Positions 17,839 through 26,922 are shown, numbered from the stretch's first letter. The stretch: DNA of 64,000 bases from Paraburkholderia sabiae (GCF_030412785.1 NZ_CP125295.1:1054001-1118000), one strand, 5' to 3'. The notes: a model not told the origin generated them from the sequence alone. Program-made: numbers and translations.

Positions 17839-18552
17839 TTAGCGCGGTGGCAGCGAGCGTGCCGGATCGATCGAACGGCCCGCGTAACGCAGCTCGAAAT
17901 GCAGCATCACGCGATCGTTGTCGGAATCGCCCATTTCGGCGATCTTCTGGCCTTGCTGCACCGTTTCGCCTTCCTTCACGAGCAGCGTGCGGTTGTGCGC
18001 GTAGGCCGTCAGATAGTCGGCGTTGTGCTTGATGATCAGCAGATTGCCGTAGCCGCGCAAGCCGTTGCTCGCATACACGACGGTGCCGCCCGCCGCGGCG
18101 AACACGGGCGTGCCCGCGGCGTTGGCGATATCGATGCCCTTCGAATTGTTGCCGTCGAAGCCGCGAATCACGTTGCCCGTCGCCGGCCAGATCAGCGAGA
18201 TCGACGACGCAGGCGCCGACGGCGTATCCGCTGCCGCACTGCGCGACGAAGACGACGTTCCCGCCGACGCGCTCGCGCTGCTGCTGCTTCGCGACGAACC
18301 CGTGCTCGCCGTTGCCGTGCCGGGCGGCGGCGAGACGCGCAGCACCTGACCGACCTCGATCGAATCGGGGTTCGACAGGTTGTTCCAGCGGACGATGTTC
18401 TGTACCGACGTGCGGTTGCTACGCGCGACCTTGTACAGCGTGTCGCCCCGTTCGACGCGATAGAAACCCGGACCTACAGGTGCCGAGCCACATGCGGCCA
18501 GTGCTGCGACCATGACCCCGCAGACGAGCCGTCTGATTTTTGTTGTCAACAT
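17839..18552 (-). CDS. NlpD-like lipoprotein: LysM plus degenerate LytM (M23) domain
   Basis: Probable outer-membrane lipoprotein that binds peptidoglycan and activates amidases. It has 237 residues: lipobox LAAC with Cys21; LysM domain about 29-75 ([29 protein letters not shown]); a serine-rich linker 80-115; and a LytM domain about 120-230. The zinc ligands are incomplete: the first histidine of the HxxxD motif is replaced (NNSKGIDIA), and in the HLHFE motif the first histidine is Met (VMLHFE). This loss is typical of non-enzymatic activators such as NlpD/EnvC. GAGG lies before the ATG. Confidence 0.88.
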   Translation of the reverse strand: MLTTKIRRLVCGVMVAALAACGSAPVGPGFYRVERGDTLYKVARSNRTSVQNIVRWNNLSNPDSIEVGQVLRVSPPPGTATASTGSSRSSSSASASAGTSSSSRSAAADTPSAPASSISLIWPATGNVIRGFDGNNSKGIDIANAAGTPVFAAAGGTVVYASNGLRGYGNLLIIKHNADYLTAYAHNRTLLVKEGETVQQGQKIAEMGDSDNDRVMLHFELRYAGRSIDPARSLPPR

Positions 18553-18704
18553 TGGACCTCGCAAGACGCCGCCGCGCGCCGATCCCGATCACGCGACAGT
18601 TGCAAAACGCCAGATTCTAACGGTTTTGCAAGGCAAACCCCGTTTTCGGACTCATGCGCGGCCCGCTGCAAGGGCCGCGCACGATGCGAAATGATGCGTG
18701 GCGC

Positions 18705-19622
18705 TCAGGGCAGCGTGCCGACAGCTATGCGCAGCGACGCCGTTTCCGTGTCGCCCGCATCGAGCCAGCGCAGGCCGAGACCGTTGTGGATCGCGTCGGG
18801 CAGGCCGAGCCACGGCTCGACGCAGAAGAAGCCGGATTCGGGCTTTTCCGTCCACGTCGTGACGGCGTACCAGGGCACCGAGCCGGGACGCTGCAGATCG
18901 ATCGTGATGCTGCGGTTCAGGCCGAGCGCGACCACGCGCACGAGGTGATCCGGCGCGCCGTCGAGGCAATGGAAGCGGTCCATGATGCGCGGATCGTCGA
19001 GACGGTAGTCCGGCTCGCCCGCTTCGCCCGGCGTGATCGCGCCGTCGGGCAACTGATGACGGCGCACCGTGCGCGGCAGTTCGAGCACGGTCTCGCCGCG
19101 TTGCGTGTGCGGCAGCGTGAAATAGAAGTGATGACCCGCGTAGTAGGGCAGCGGCGCGCTGCCTGCCGCGCCCGTGTTGGTCGTGATGAATTCGACGTCG
19201 AGCGTGTGCGGGTCGACCAGCGTGTAACGGGTTTCGAAGCGGAAGCTGAACGGATAGCCCGTGCGCGTCGCGTCACTGTCGGTCAGCGTCATGCTGATCG
19301 AGCGGGCCGCTTCGTCGACCGTGGCTTCGAACGGCAGGTCGCGCGCGAAGCCGTGCATCGGCAGTTCGCGCACGGTGCCTTGCGCGTCCTTCCAGCGGCC
19401 GATCTGTCCGTCGACGAAATGTCGGCCGAGAAACGGAAAGAGCAGCGGATTGCCGCCGCGCACGCGCGCGGGCTGGCTCCAGTCCGCCTGGTCGGGCCAG
19501 AAGATCACCGACTGGCCGTCGATGTCCCACGACAGCAGGCGGCCGCCCGCCTGCGGAGCGACGCGCAGCAAGGAGGCGTCGCGTGCGATCTCGATGATGT
19601 CCTGTTGCTGGAATTGAGGCAT
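18705..19622 (-). CDS. Aldose 1-epimerase / galactose-mutarotase-like protein
   Basis: A 305-residue beta-sandwich sugar-binding protein of the mutarotase superfamily. Visible features are GGRLLSWDIDGQSVIFW, GGNPLLFPFLGRHF, the catalytic-type MHGFARDLPFE segment, YYAGHHFYFTLP and the late acidic CVEPWLGLPDA carrying the probable general base. Such proteins interconvert sugar anomers in the cytoplasm. It is transcribed alone on the minus strand. The substrate sugar cannot be deduced. Confidence 0.82.
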   Translation of the reverse strand: MPQFQQQDIIEIARDASLLRVAPQAGGRLLSWDIDGQSVIFWPDQADWSQPARVRGGNPLLFPFLGRHFVDGQIGRWKDAQGTVRELPMHGFARDLPFEATVDEAARSISMTLTDSDATRTGYPFSFRFETRYTLVDPHTLDVEFITTNTGAAGSAPLPYYAGHHFYFTLPHTQRGETVLELPRTVRRHQLPDGAITPGEAGEPDYRLDDPRIMDRFHCLDGAPDHLVRVVALGLNRSITIDLQRPGSVPWYAVTTWTEKPESGFFCVEPWLGLPDAIHNGLGLRWLDAGDTETASLRIAVGTLP

Positions 19623-19750
19623 GGCAATGGCAGTAGAAAAGCGGTTGGGAAGGGAGTGGACGTGCACGATTCTGGCGCAAAGCGTGCGGAGAACGCCGAT
19701 TTTGCTCCGCTTTATGCTACGGGGAAACCCTTCTGGGGAAATTGCGGGTG

Positions 19751-19778
19751 TTGCCGCACAGTCAGCGCAATCGATAAT
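19751..19778 (+). promoter_or_regulatory. Predicted promoter for the 28-residue ORF transcript
   Basis: TTGCCG (19751-19756) and GATAAT (19773-19778) are separated by 16 bp, giving a start near 19785 and a roughly 45-nt leader before the small ORF. Confidence 0.4.
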
Positions 19779-19830
19779 GTGTTCAGACCGGCTCCGGCTG
19801 GACTCGATCACTCGGTTTTTGGGAGGGGCG

Positions 19831-19917
19831 ATGGATCTCGCAATGGCAATGAGCGTGGCACTGTTCGGTATGTTCACGGGCAGTACGATTTATTTCTTTT
19901 ATAAATTTGCACGCTGA
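19831..19917 (+). CDS. Candidate 28-residue membrane protein
   Basis: A very short ORF, MDLAMAMSVALFGMFTGSTI then YFFYKFAR, encoding one amphipathic-to-hydrophobic helix that ends in aromatic and basic residues, as expected for a small inner-membrane protein. Support for translation is a strong ribosome site (GGGAGGGG ending 2 nt before the ATG) and a predicted promoter about 50 nt upstream. It is followed by a structured 3' region and an intrinsic terminator. No homologous family is recognised; it could also be the coding part of a dual-function small RNA. Confidence 0.5.
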   Translation: MDLAMAMSVALFGMFTGSTIYFFYKFAR

Positions 19918-19944
19918 CACGGGGCGACGAGATACCACGTTGAG

Positions 19945-20012
19945 CCGTCGGCACGTACCGACGGTCCACGCAGCCTCCGCACGCAGGCCCGCCTTCCCGG
20001 CGGGCCTTTTTG
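19945..20012 (+). terminator. Stem-loop plus intrinsic terminator after the small ORF
   Basis: A 7-bp hairpin ccgtcgg/ccgacgg (19945-19951 with 19958-19964) is followed by the terminator stem ggcccgcc/ggcgggcc (19986-19993 with 19999-20006) and TTTTT (20007-20011). It would end the transcript carrying the 28-residue ORF. Confidence 0.7.
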
Positions 20013-20189
20013 CTTTCATGGCCGTAATCGGCCTTTCAATAATGGTGCGACGCCGCAAGGTACGCAAAAAGCCGAATTTTTGTCCTTGGCGCACCGGGGT
20101 CGCCCCGTCATAATCGACGCGCCTTCAGATGCCGGACATCATGCTCCGGCAAGCTGTCCAACCTCCCCACTTTTCAAAAGGACCGACGC

Positions 20190-21020
20190 GTGAGCCTGTC
20201 GTTTTTGATCTTTTTGAGCGTGCTGCAGGGCGTCACGGAACTGTTTCCGGTGAGCAGTCTTGGTCACACGCTGCTCGTTCCCGCCCTGTTCGGCATGCAT
20301 ATCGACAAGCATGCACCGCAACTGCTGCCGTTCCTCGTCGCGCTGCACCTCGGCACGGCGTTCGCGCTGCTGTGGTACTTCCGGACGCGCTGGATCGAGC
20401 TGATAAGCGGCTTTTTCGCGTCGCTGTCGGGTCGCCGCAATGACGAAGGTCATATGATGTGGGCGCTCATCATCGGGACGATTCCGGCCGGTCTGGTGGG
20501 TCTCGTGCTCGAAAAGCGCCTCGAGCGTGTGTTCCACGATCTGCGCATCGTGGCCATCGCGCTGATCGTCAACGGTATCCTGCTGTGGTTCGGCGACCGT
20601 TTGCAGCGCTCGCGCGCGCATCGTGCGCCGGAGAAGCTGACGTTCAAGCAGGCGTTCCTCGTCGGCCTTGCGCAGATCGGCGCGCTGATTCCCGGTTTCT
20701 CGCGCAGCGGTCTGACGATGATCGCCGGCAACGGCGCCGGCCTCACCTCCGAGAAAGCGGCCGAATTCTCGTTCCTGCTCGGCACGCCGATCATTTTCGC
20801 AGCGGGCATCCTCGAACTGCCGAAGCTGTTCCACGCGCCGGGCCAACTCGCCGACGCGTTGCTGGGCGGCGTGCTGACGGCCATCGCGGCGTATCTGAGC
20901 GTGCGCTTCCTGATGCGCTACTTCGAAGGACGCGGCCGGCTGGCAGCGTTCGGCGTGTACTGCGTGATCGCGGGCGTGGTGTTTCTCGGCTGGTTCATGA
21001 CGCATCCGCAGCCCGTCTGA
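20190..21020 (+). CDS. uppP: Undecaprenyl-diphosphatase UppP (BacA)
   Basis: Integral membrane phosphatase recycling the lipid carrier for peptidoglycan synthesis; it also confers bacitracin tolerance. The 276-residue protein has the family's two active-site motifs, [14 protein letters not shown] (13-26) and [11 protein letters not shown] (166-176), amid about eight membrane helices. The start is a GTG at 20190 with AAAGGA about 8 nt upstream. It lies alone between a terminator and tRNA-Arg. Confidence 0.95.
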   Translation: MSLSFLIFLSVLQGVTELFPVSSLGHTLLVPALFGMHIDKHAPQLLPFLVALHLGTAFALLWYFRTRWIELISGFFASLSGRRNDEGHMMWALIIGTIPAGLVGLVLEKRLERVFHDLRIVAIALIVNGILLWFGDRLQRSRAHRAPEKLTFKQAFLVGLAQIGALIPGFSRSGLTMIAGNGAGLTSEKAAEFSFLLGTPIIFAAGILELPKLFHAPGQLADALLGGVLTAIAAYLSVRFLMRYFEGRGRLAAFGVYCVIAGVVFLGWFMTHPQPV

Positions 21021-21049
21021 CGGCGCGGTTCGATCGGTTATAATCGCGG

Positions 21050-21075
21050 GCCCGGCGCTGCTGCCGGGCCTTTCT
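21050..21075 (+). terminator. Intrinsic terminator downstream of uppP
   Basis: gcccggc (21050-21056) pairs with gccgggc (21063-21069) around a 6-nt loop, followed by ctttctgtct. It lies 30 nt after the uppP stop. Confidence 0.55.
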
Positions 21076-21139
21076 GTCTGGGCATCACAGCAAGTCCGAT
21101 GTCCTCGACCGGCCGCCATCCGTGATGGTTGCGCCAGGT

Positions 21140-21145
21140 TAAAAT
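21140..21145 (+). promoter_or_regulatory. Possible -10 element of tRNA-Arg
   Basis: TAAAAT sits 12 nt before the mature tRNA start, the right place for a -10 box with a short leader. No good -35 hexamer was found at 16-18 bp. Confidence 0.35.
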
Positions 21146-21156
21146 TCCGGTTTCGC

Positions 21157-21231
21157 CTCCCCATAGTTCAACGGATAGAACACGGGTCTTCTAAACCTGA
21201 AATCGAGGTTCGATTCCTCGTGGGGGGGCCA
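21157..21231 (+). tRNA. tRNA-Arg (anticodon TCT)
   Basis: Acceptor CTCCCCA pairs with TGGGGGG (one G-T wobble); D arm GTTC/GAAC; anticodon stem CGGGT/ACCTG with loop CTTCTAA (anticodon TCT); T arm CGAGG-TTCGATT-CCTCG; discriminator G and encoded CCA at 21229-21231. It decodes AGA/AGG, rare arginine codons in this GC-rich genome. Confidence 0.95.
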
Positions 21232-21433
21232 TCCATCCTGTGCATGCGTTCATGCCGCGTGCGCGTCCCGCGCCGTTTCTCCCTCGCAGCGTGTAAATAA
21301 AAAAGGGCAGCCGAAGCTGCCCTGAAGCGTTTGCGCATCGAACGTGGAGAAATGCGCTGTTGCTGTTGCCGCCCGTACTTCGTCGATGACGGGCGACGGG
21401 CTCGCCCATGTTGCCGCGTGCTTACTTCCCGGC

Positions 21434-23011
21434 TTACTTCTTGATATCGAGCGCGTTCGTCAGGTCGCCCATCGCCTGACCGCCGTTCGCGACGAGCGCG
21501 TTGTCGCGCGCCGTCAGGCCCGCGAGCGTCGGCAGATTGAAGCGGTGCGTGATGAAGCGCAGGATCGACGTCGTGTCGTACTGCGTATGATCGACGAACC
21601 CCTTCTTCGCATACGGCGATACGACGATCGCCGGAATGCGCGTGCCCGGACCCCAGCGGTCGCCCTTCGGCGGCGCGACGTGATCCCAGAAACCGCCGTT
21701 CTCGTCGTACGTGACGATCACGACCATGTTGTTCCACTGCGGGCTCTTCTGCAGATGCGAGATCACGTCGGCGATGTGCTGGTCGCCTTGCGACACGTCG
21801 GTGTAGCCCGCATGCTCGTTCAGGTTGCCTTGCGGCTTGTAGAACGCGACTTGCGGCAGCGTGCCGGCGTCGATCGCCTTGATGAACTCCGAGCCGTTCA
21901 GGCCGCCGTCGAGCAGATGCTTCGTGCGGTTGTCCGTGCCCGGCGCGAGGTCCGCGAAGTAGTTGAACGGCTGATGGTGCGGCTGGAAGTTCGGCGAGGT
22001 CAGGTTCGCACCGTAGATCACGTTCGCCGTGTTGTTCTGCGCGGCGGAGACGGCATCGCCCCATGCGCCGCCGTACCACGCCCACGTCACGCCTGCGCTG
22101 TTGAGCAGATCGCCGATGTGCTGGTTGGTCTGCGGCGGCAGCGTCGTCTTGTTGGTCGGGTCGGCGAGATTCGCGTCGCCGCCCGACGCCGCCTTGTTGC
22201 CGCTCGGCTGATACGGCGGCTGCATCGTGTTGACCGCGTAGAAGTCAGGCGTGAGCGTGCCCGAGTTGACGAAGGTCGGCACATCGGTCAGCGCCGATGC
22301 CGCCGAGGTCGACTTGAGCGTCAGCGTGACGCCGTCCGCGTCGACACTCGACAGCGAGGTCGAAGCCGGGCTCGTGTTTGCGTTCGGATAGAACGGCGTG
22401 CACGCGCAAACCAGCCACTGGTGATTCAGGAACGAGCCGCCGAATGCGCCCATGAAGAAGTTGTCGGCGAGCGTGAATTGCTGCGCGAGCTTGTAGAGCG
22501 GCAGCTTGTCGGCGTTCGGCGTGTAGTGACCCATCACGAGACCGCCCGAATCGGCCCACGCGGCGAACATGTCGTTCTTGCCGCCGTGGATCTGCATCTG
22601 GTTCTCGTAGAAGCGGTGATACAGGTCGCGCGTCGTGAGGTTCATGCCGGTGTTGAAGCCGTTCGGATCGTCGATCGCGAACGGCGCGTTCGGCAGGTTC
22701 GCCGTCATCGCCTGCGTGATCACGGGCGTCACGCCTGCCTGCGTGAGGCCGCCCCAGACGGGCGGCAGCGTCGCGAGCACGGAGCCGTCGCGGTCGAGCT
22801 GACGCGAGTTCGCCGTCGTGACGTTCTGCAGGCCGTTGGCGCCCGGGAAGTTGCCATAGAGGTTGTCGAAGCTGCGGTTCTCGGCGTAGATCACCACGAC
22901 GTTCTTCACGGAAGACAGCGTCGGCTTCGAGTTCGAATTGCCACCACATGCGTACAGCCCGATTGCTGCCGCGATCGCGATAGGCGTCGCGCAGATCAGT
23001 TTTATGTTCAT
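21434..23011 (-). CDS. Secreted acid phosphatase / phosphoesterase-family lipoprotein
   Basis: A 525-residue exported hydrolase of the phosphoesterase family (acid phosphatase AcpA/phospholipase C-like). A lipobox-type signal ends YAC at residue 22. The metal/nucleophile region VVVIYAENRSFDNLYGNFPGANG (38-60) is conserved at the N-terminus; later active-site segments are NEHAGYTDVSQGDQHIAD and VIVTYDENGGFWDHVAPPKGDRWGPGTRIPAIVVSP. It probably releases phosphate from organic esters in the periplasm or outside. It is divergent from a di-haem peroxidase gene with a 217-nt shared promoter region. Confidence 0.88.
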   Translation of the reverse strand: MNIKLICATPIAIAAAIGLYACGGNSNSKPTLSSVKNVVVIYAENRSFDNLYGNFPGANGLQNVTTANSRQLDRDGSVLATLPPVWGGLTQAGVTPVITQAMTANLPNAPFAIDDPNGFNTGMNLTTRDLYHRFYENQMQIHGGKNDMFAAWADSGGLVMGHYTPNADKLPLYKLAQQFTLADNFFMGAFGGSFLNHQWLVCACTPFYPNANTSPASTSLSSVDADGVTLTLKSTSAASALTDVPTFVNSGTLTPDFYAVNTMQPPYQPSGNKAASGGDANLADPTNKTTLPPQTNQHIGDLLNSAGVTWAWYGGAWGDAVSAAQNNTANVIYGANLTSPNFQPHHQPFNYFADLAPGTDNRTKHLLDGGLNGSEFIKAIDAGTLPQVAFYKPQGNLNEHAGYTDVSQGDQHIADVISHLQKSPQWNNMVVIVTYDENGGFWDHVAPPKGDRWGPGTRIPAIVVSPYAKKGFVDHTQYDTTSILRFITHRFNLPTLAGLTARDNALVANGGQAMGDLTNALDIKK

Positions 23012-23228
23012 GATTTATCTCTCTCGCGTTGGGGACCGGCGGCGAATCCTTGTAAGGAAAGCCGGCGGCGAGAGTGTCGCAAGGCTTTTTGACAGAACGA
23101 TTAATTTCTTACGCAACTATTCCATTTAGCTTTTGTCGTGAGTTGAACAGTCGGCTTTATGTCATTTAGGCGACATGTCAGTGAAATAACCTCGCGCAGT
23201 CGATCAACACGAGCAGGTAAGAAAAGAT

Positions 23229-24635
23229 ATGCGGCGCGATGTGGCAGGGGTTCGAAAAGGGATGGCCTTCGGGCGCACGGGATGGCTCGGTGTGCTGGGC
23301 GTTTCAGCGTTGTTCGCCGTGGTGCTGACGGGCTGCGATGCAGGCAACGCACAGGCCGATGGCGCGCATACGTCTGCAGCGCAAGCCGCCGATGCGAGTG
23401 GTGCGCAGATCCGGAAAGTGTCAGCGGATGGCGCTGCCGTCTTGCCCGCCGGCGGTCAGACGCGTGCTCAGGTGTATGAGTCCGTCAGGAAGATGACGGC
23501 CGTCGGTAAGCAGCTTTTCTTCGATCCGTCACTGTCGGGTTCGGGCAAGCTCGCGTGCGCGTCGTGTCATAGCCCGCAGCATGCGTTCGGTCCGCCGAAC
23601 GCGCTGGCCGTGCAGCTCGGTGGTCAGGACATGCATCAGCAAGGCATGCGTGCCGCGCCGAACATCAAGTATCTGCAGAAAGTGCCGTCGTTCACCGAGC
23701 ACTATCACGATTCGGACGACGAAGGCGACGAAAGCGTCGACGCAGGCCCGACAGGCGGGCTGATGTGGGACGGCCGCGTGAACCACGCGCGCGACCAGGC
23801 GCGCATGCCGCTGACGTCGTCGTTCGAAATGGGTAGCAGCCCGCAGAAAGTGGCGTCGGCCGTGAAGGCTGCGCCGTATGCGAACGAGTTTCGCGACGCG
23901 TTCGGCGCGCATGTTTTCGACAGCGACGACACGACGTTCAAGGCGGTGCTGGAGGCGCTCGAAGTGTTCCAGCAAACGCCTGAACTGTTTTATCCGTACA
24001 CAAGCAAGTACGACGCGTATCTCGCAGGCAAGGCTCAGTTGACCAAAGCCGAGTTGCACGGCCTGCAGCTTTTCAACGACGAAACCAAGGGTAACTGCGC
24101 GAGCTGCCACATCAGTCAGCGTGCGCTCGACGGCGCGCCGCCCGCGTTCACCGATTTCGGTCTGATTGCGCTCGGCGTGCCGCGCAACCGCTCGCTGTCC
24201 GTGAATCGCGATGCGCATTTCTACGATCTGGGCGCGTGCGGTCCGGAGCGCACGGATCTGAAGGGGCAGGGCGAGTATTGCGGCATTTTCCGTACGCCGA
24301 CGCTGCGCAACGTCGCGCTGCGCAAGACCTTTTTTCACAACGGGATCTATCACTCGCTCGACGACGTCGTGCGCTTCTATGCGCAGCGCGATACGAACCC
24401 GGAGAAGTTCTATCCCGTCGTGAAGGGCAAGGTGCAGAAGTTCGACGATCTGCCGAAGAAGTATTGGGCGAATCTGAATACCGATCCGCCGTTCGATCGC
24501 AAGCCGGGCGACAAGCCTGCGCTGGATGAATCAGAGATCAAGGACGTGGTCGCGTTCCTCAAGACGCTGACGGACGGTTATCAACCGGAAGCGCCACAGC
24601 AGCATGCGGACGCTCACATCGTCAGCAGCAAATAG
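23229..24635 (+). CDS. Di-haem cytochrome c peroxidase / MauG-family lipoprotein
   Basis: A 468-residue exported protein with a lipoprotein signal (LTGC, Cys36) and two c-type haem sites, CASCH (110-114) and CASCH (290-294). The interdomain region includes WDGRVNHARDQARMPL and MGSSPQKV. The C-terminal half holds FRTPTLRNVALRKTFFHNG. Bacterial cytochrome c peroxidases reduce H2O2 in the periplasm; MauG relatives instead oxidise partner proteins, and sequence alone does not decide. It is divergent from the acid phosphatase and its 3' end overlaps a convergent small gene by 22 nt. Confidence 0.9.
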   Translation: MRRDVAGVRKGMAFGRTGWLGVLGVSALFAVVLTGCDAGNAQADGAHTSAAQAADASGAQIRKVSADGAAVLPAGGQTRAQVYESVRKMTAVGKQLFFDPSLSGSGKLACASCHSPQHAFGPPNALAVQLGGQDMHQQGMRAAPNIKYLQKVPSFTEHYHDSDDEGDESVDAGPTGGLMWDGRVNHARDQARMPLTSSFEMGSSPQKVASAVKAAPYANEFRDAFGAHVFDSDDTTFKAVLEALEVFQQTPELFYPYTSKYDAYLAGKAQLTKAELHGLQLFNDETKGNCASCHISQRALDGAPPAFTDFGLIALGVPRNRSLSVNRDAHFYDLGACGPERTDLKGQGEYCGIFRTPTLRNVALRKTFFHNGIYHSLDDVVRFYAQRDTNPEKFYPVVKGKVQKFDDLPKKYWANLNTDPPFDRKPGDKPALDESEIKDVVAFLKTLTDGYQPEAPQQHADAHIVSSK

Positions 24636-24919
24636 CAGCCTGCGATCAACAGCACGAACGACGCGAGCAGGCAGGCGAGGCCGGCTCGCGTCAGCACGCA
24701 TGGCCACCTGCGGCGGCGCAGGCCGCGAATACGCACGATAGTCGGCGTCGGCGCGGGATCGATGCGCATGACGACGACCGTCAGCGTGATGCAGATCAGC
24801 GTCAGCATCGCGGCGAAAAACTGGAGAGCGAACGAGAGGTCCATGAGCGGCAGTCGCAACGCGTAAGCGTTCGATATACGGTTGAATTTGACCGGGTTCA
24901 TGTTAGGGATGGGCTTCAT
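24614..24919 (-). CDS. Small two-helix membrane protein, hypothetical
   Basis: The frame encodes up to 101 residues with two membrane helices: LSFALQFFAAMLTLICITLTVVVM (about 28-51) and LTRAGLACLLASFVLLIAGCYLLL (about 76-99), separated by a strongly basic loop (RIRGLRRRRW). It starts at 24919, where AGG lies 6 nt upstream; an ATG at 24844 directly before the first helix is an alternative. It overlaps the tail of the peroxidase gene by 22 nt on the opposite strand. No family recognised. Confidence 0.5.
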   Translation of the reverse strand: MKPIPNMNPVKFNRISNAYALRLPLMDLSFALQFFAAMLTLICITLTVVVMRIDPAPTPTIVRIRGLRRRRWPCVLTRAGLACLLASFVLLIAGCYLLLTM

Positions 24920-25148
24920 CAGTGCCTATGAGACGCGTCCTAAAATGGTCTGAACAGGCTTGTGGATGGCGGGTAGCGCGACGAGCGTTATCTCAATGAT
25001 GCTTCCGGCTTGCGTTGAAGTGCGTCGATGAACGCATGTCCGCGACGAACCTGTGTGCCGGATCGACGTGCTATGCTTTTGGGGTCCAGATCGCGCGACT
25101 TAATGGCCGCGCCGATCGTGCCCGAACCCGACTTCAGCGGAGAACTAC

Positions 25149-25538
25149 ATGTCGATGCGAATCCGAGCCGCGTTTCAACTCTCCGTGGGCGGGCTGCTGC
25201 TCGCTGGCGCAGTCGGCGCGCACGCTGCCAATCTCGGCTTTCTTAACGACACGCCGATTTCCTACATGAAGCAGGCCGACAACGATTCGCTGAAAGCCGC
25301 CGCATTCGATGCGCTCGACAAGAAGCAGGACGGCGAGTCGGTCACCTGGAACAACGATGGCCTGCGCAACAGCACGAAAATCGAGGCGCAACTGACGCCC
25401 GACGCCACCTCGAAAACGGGCGACCGCACGTGCCGTCAGATGCACGTCGTGTTGAGCGCGAAAGGGCAGTCGATGAATCTCAACCCGCAGTTCTGCCGCG
25501 AGGGCACGGGCCGCTGGGTGCTGCAGAAGAAGCATTGA
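25149..25538 (+). CDS. RT0821/Lpp0805-like surface-antigen protein
   Basis: A 129-residue exported protein. The signal peptide runs to about AHA at 26. The mature part shows the small surface-antigen pattern: ALDKKQDGESVTWNNDGLRNSTKIEAQLTP, then a conserved disulphide-type pair in DRTCRQMHVVL and NPQFCREGTGRWVL. Such domains are attached to outer-membrane proteins of unknown role. An ATG at 25155 is equally possible. Its TGA overlaps a TTG that probably starts the Nudix gene, so the two may be coupled. Confidence 0.68.
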   Translation: MSMRIRAAFQLSVGGLLLAGAVGAHAANLGFLNDTPISYMKQADNDSLKAAAFDALDKKQDGESVTWNNDGLRNSTKIEAQLTPDATSKTGDRTCRQMHVVLSAKGQSMNLNPQFCREGTGRWVLQKKH

Positions 25539-25993
25539 GCGCGCGCACGGTTTCTTGCGGCGTCGTTCTGCTCGATCCCAACGGGCGCGTGCTGCTCGCG
25601 CACGCGACGGAAACGACGCATTGGGACATTCCCAAAGGGCAGGGCGAGGAGGGCGAAGCGCCGCACGTGACGGCGCTGCGTGAGATGGAGGAGGAAACGG
25701 GTCTCACGGTCGAGCCCGAACGTCTGACGGACCTTGGGCGTTTCGTGTATCGGCGGGACAAGGATCTGCATCTGTTCGCCGCGCGCGCCCGCGCCGACGA
25801 ACTCGATCTCACGCGTTGCACGTGCACGTCGATGTTTCCGCGCCGCTCGGACGGCACGATGATTCCCGAAATGGACGCGTTCCGCTGGGCCGCACCGGAT
25901 GAAGTCGAGCACTACGCGAGCCGCAGTCTCACGCGGCTCTTTCAGACGACGCTATCGCTTGCCGAGTTGCATCAATCGCTTGAAGCGTCCTGA
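25535..25993 (+). CDS. Nudix hydrolase (diadenosine-polyphosphate/RppH type)
   Basis: A 152-residue Nudix protein. The Nudix box GQGEEGEAPHVTALREMEEETGL (about 35-57) fits G-x5-E-x7-REVxEExGx with the metal-binding REMEEET. It is preceded by SCGVVLLDPNGRVLLAHATETTHWDIPKG, typical of enzymes acting on nucleoside diphosphate-linked substrates. The start is inferred to be the TTG at 25535, overlapping the previous stop (TTGA); no in-frame ATG lies close enough. Confidence 0.83.
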   Translation: MSARTVSCGVVLLDPNGRVLLAHATETTHWDIPKGQGEEGEAPHVTALREMEEETGLTVEPERLTDLGRFVYRRDKDLHLFAARARADELDLTRCTCTSMFPRRSDGTMIPEMDAFRWAAPDEVEHYASRSLTRLFQTTLSLAELHQSLEAS

Positions 25994-26007
25994 GTACGAC
26001 GTAAGCG

Positions 26008-26922
26008 TCAGTCCAGCGCCTTGTCGTTCGGATGCGCGAACAGCGTGCGCATTTCCGACGACAGCGGATAGTTCAGGTTGATTCCGTGCGGCGGGATCGG
26101 CTGCGTGAACCAGACGTTGTATAGCCGCTCGGCTTCGCCCGACGTCTGCATCTTCGAAATCACACGGTTCACCAGCTCGCGGAACGGCGCGTCGCCCTTG
26201 CGGAACATGCACGCATAGGTTTCATAGCCGAGCGGTGTGCCCGTCACGACGAAGTCGTCGGGACGCGGATCGGTGGCGCGAAAGCCGTAGAGAATCGGCT
26301 CGTCCATCACGAACGCGACCGCGCGGTCGGCCTTCACGGCTGCGAACGCATCGGAATGATCCTTGGCGCTCGCGATGCGCATGTTCAACTGCTTCTCGCT
26401 GTTCAACTGACGCACGAGCCGTTCGTCCGACGTGCCCGCCGTCGTGACGACGGGCTTGCCGGCGAGGTCGGCGAAGTCGGTGATGCCCGCGTTCTTGCGC
26501 GCGATCATCCGCACCGCGTACTGGAAGAAGCTGTTCGAAAAGGCCGCGACGTTTTCGCGTTCGCGCGTATGCGTGGTCGAGCCGCATTCGAGATCGATCT
26601 GGTTGTTGGCCAGCATCATGAAGCGGTTCGCCGATGTGATGGGCACTTCGCGCACGCGCAGATTGGGCATCGCGAGCGTCTTCCTGATCTCGTCGACGAT
26701 GGCGAGCGCGATGGTCTGCGAATAGCCGATCGTGCGATCGCCGTCGGCGTAGGAGAAGGGAATCGACGCTTCACGTACGCCGAGCGCGATGACGCCGTCG
26801 TCGTGAATCTTCTTGAGCGTTCCCGTGGGTTCGTCGGCGTGTGCGGACGGCACGAACGACGCAAGCGCCGCGGCCGCGATGATAGCGAGTGCCACTCGCC
26901 TGTGTTTGATTGCAACCTTCAT
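26008..26922 (-). CDS. Amino-acid ABC transporter substrate-binding protein (glutamate/aspartate type)
   Basis: A 304-residue periplasmic receptor of the family 3 solute-binding proteins. The signal peptide is cleaved after AHA (29). The domain begins GTLKKIHDDGVIALGVREASIPFSY and contains CGSTTHTRERENVAAFSNSFF, the GltI-like ligand loop, and AGTSDERLV. It imports glutamate/aspartate in well-studied relatives. No permease or ATPase genes lie beside it, so it is an orphan receptor that must use components encoded elsewhere. GGGGG precedes the ATG at 26922. Confidence 0.87.
   Translation of the reverse strand: MKVAIKHRRVALAIIAAAALASFVPSAHADEPTGTLKKIHDDGVIALGVREASIPFSYADGDRTIGYSQTIALAIVDEIRKTLAMPNLRVREVPITSANRFMMLANNQIDLECGSTTHTRERENVAAFSNSFFQYAVRMIARKNAGITDFADLAGKPVVTTAGTSDERLVRQLNSEKQLNMRIASAKDHSDAFAAVKADRAVAFVMDEPILYGFRATDPRPDDFVVTGTPLGYETYACMFRKGDAPFRELVNRVISKMQTSGEAERLYNVWFTQPIPPHGINLNYPLSSEMRTLFAHPNDKALD

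Noticed and set aside
21039..21044. Perfect TATAAT between uppP and tRNA-Arg as the tRNA promoter
   Set aside because: The uppP terminator hairpin (21050-21075) lies directly downstream and the tRNA starts 113 nt away. A TAAAAT box at 21140 is better placed.
23150..23190. Pho-box-like repeats between the acid phosphatase and peroxidase genes
   Set aside because: ATTTCAC-TGAC-ATGTCGC on the minus strand has the right spacing, but both units are imperfect and it lies about 160 nt from the phosphatase start. Too weak to list as a site.
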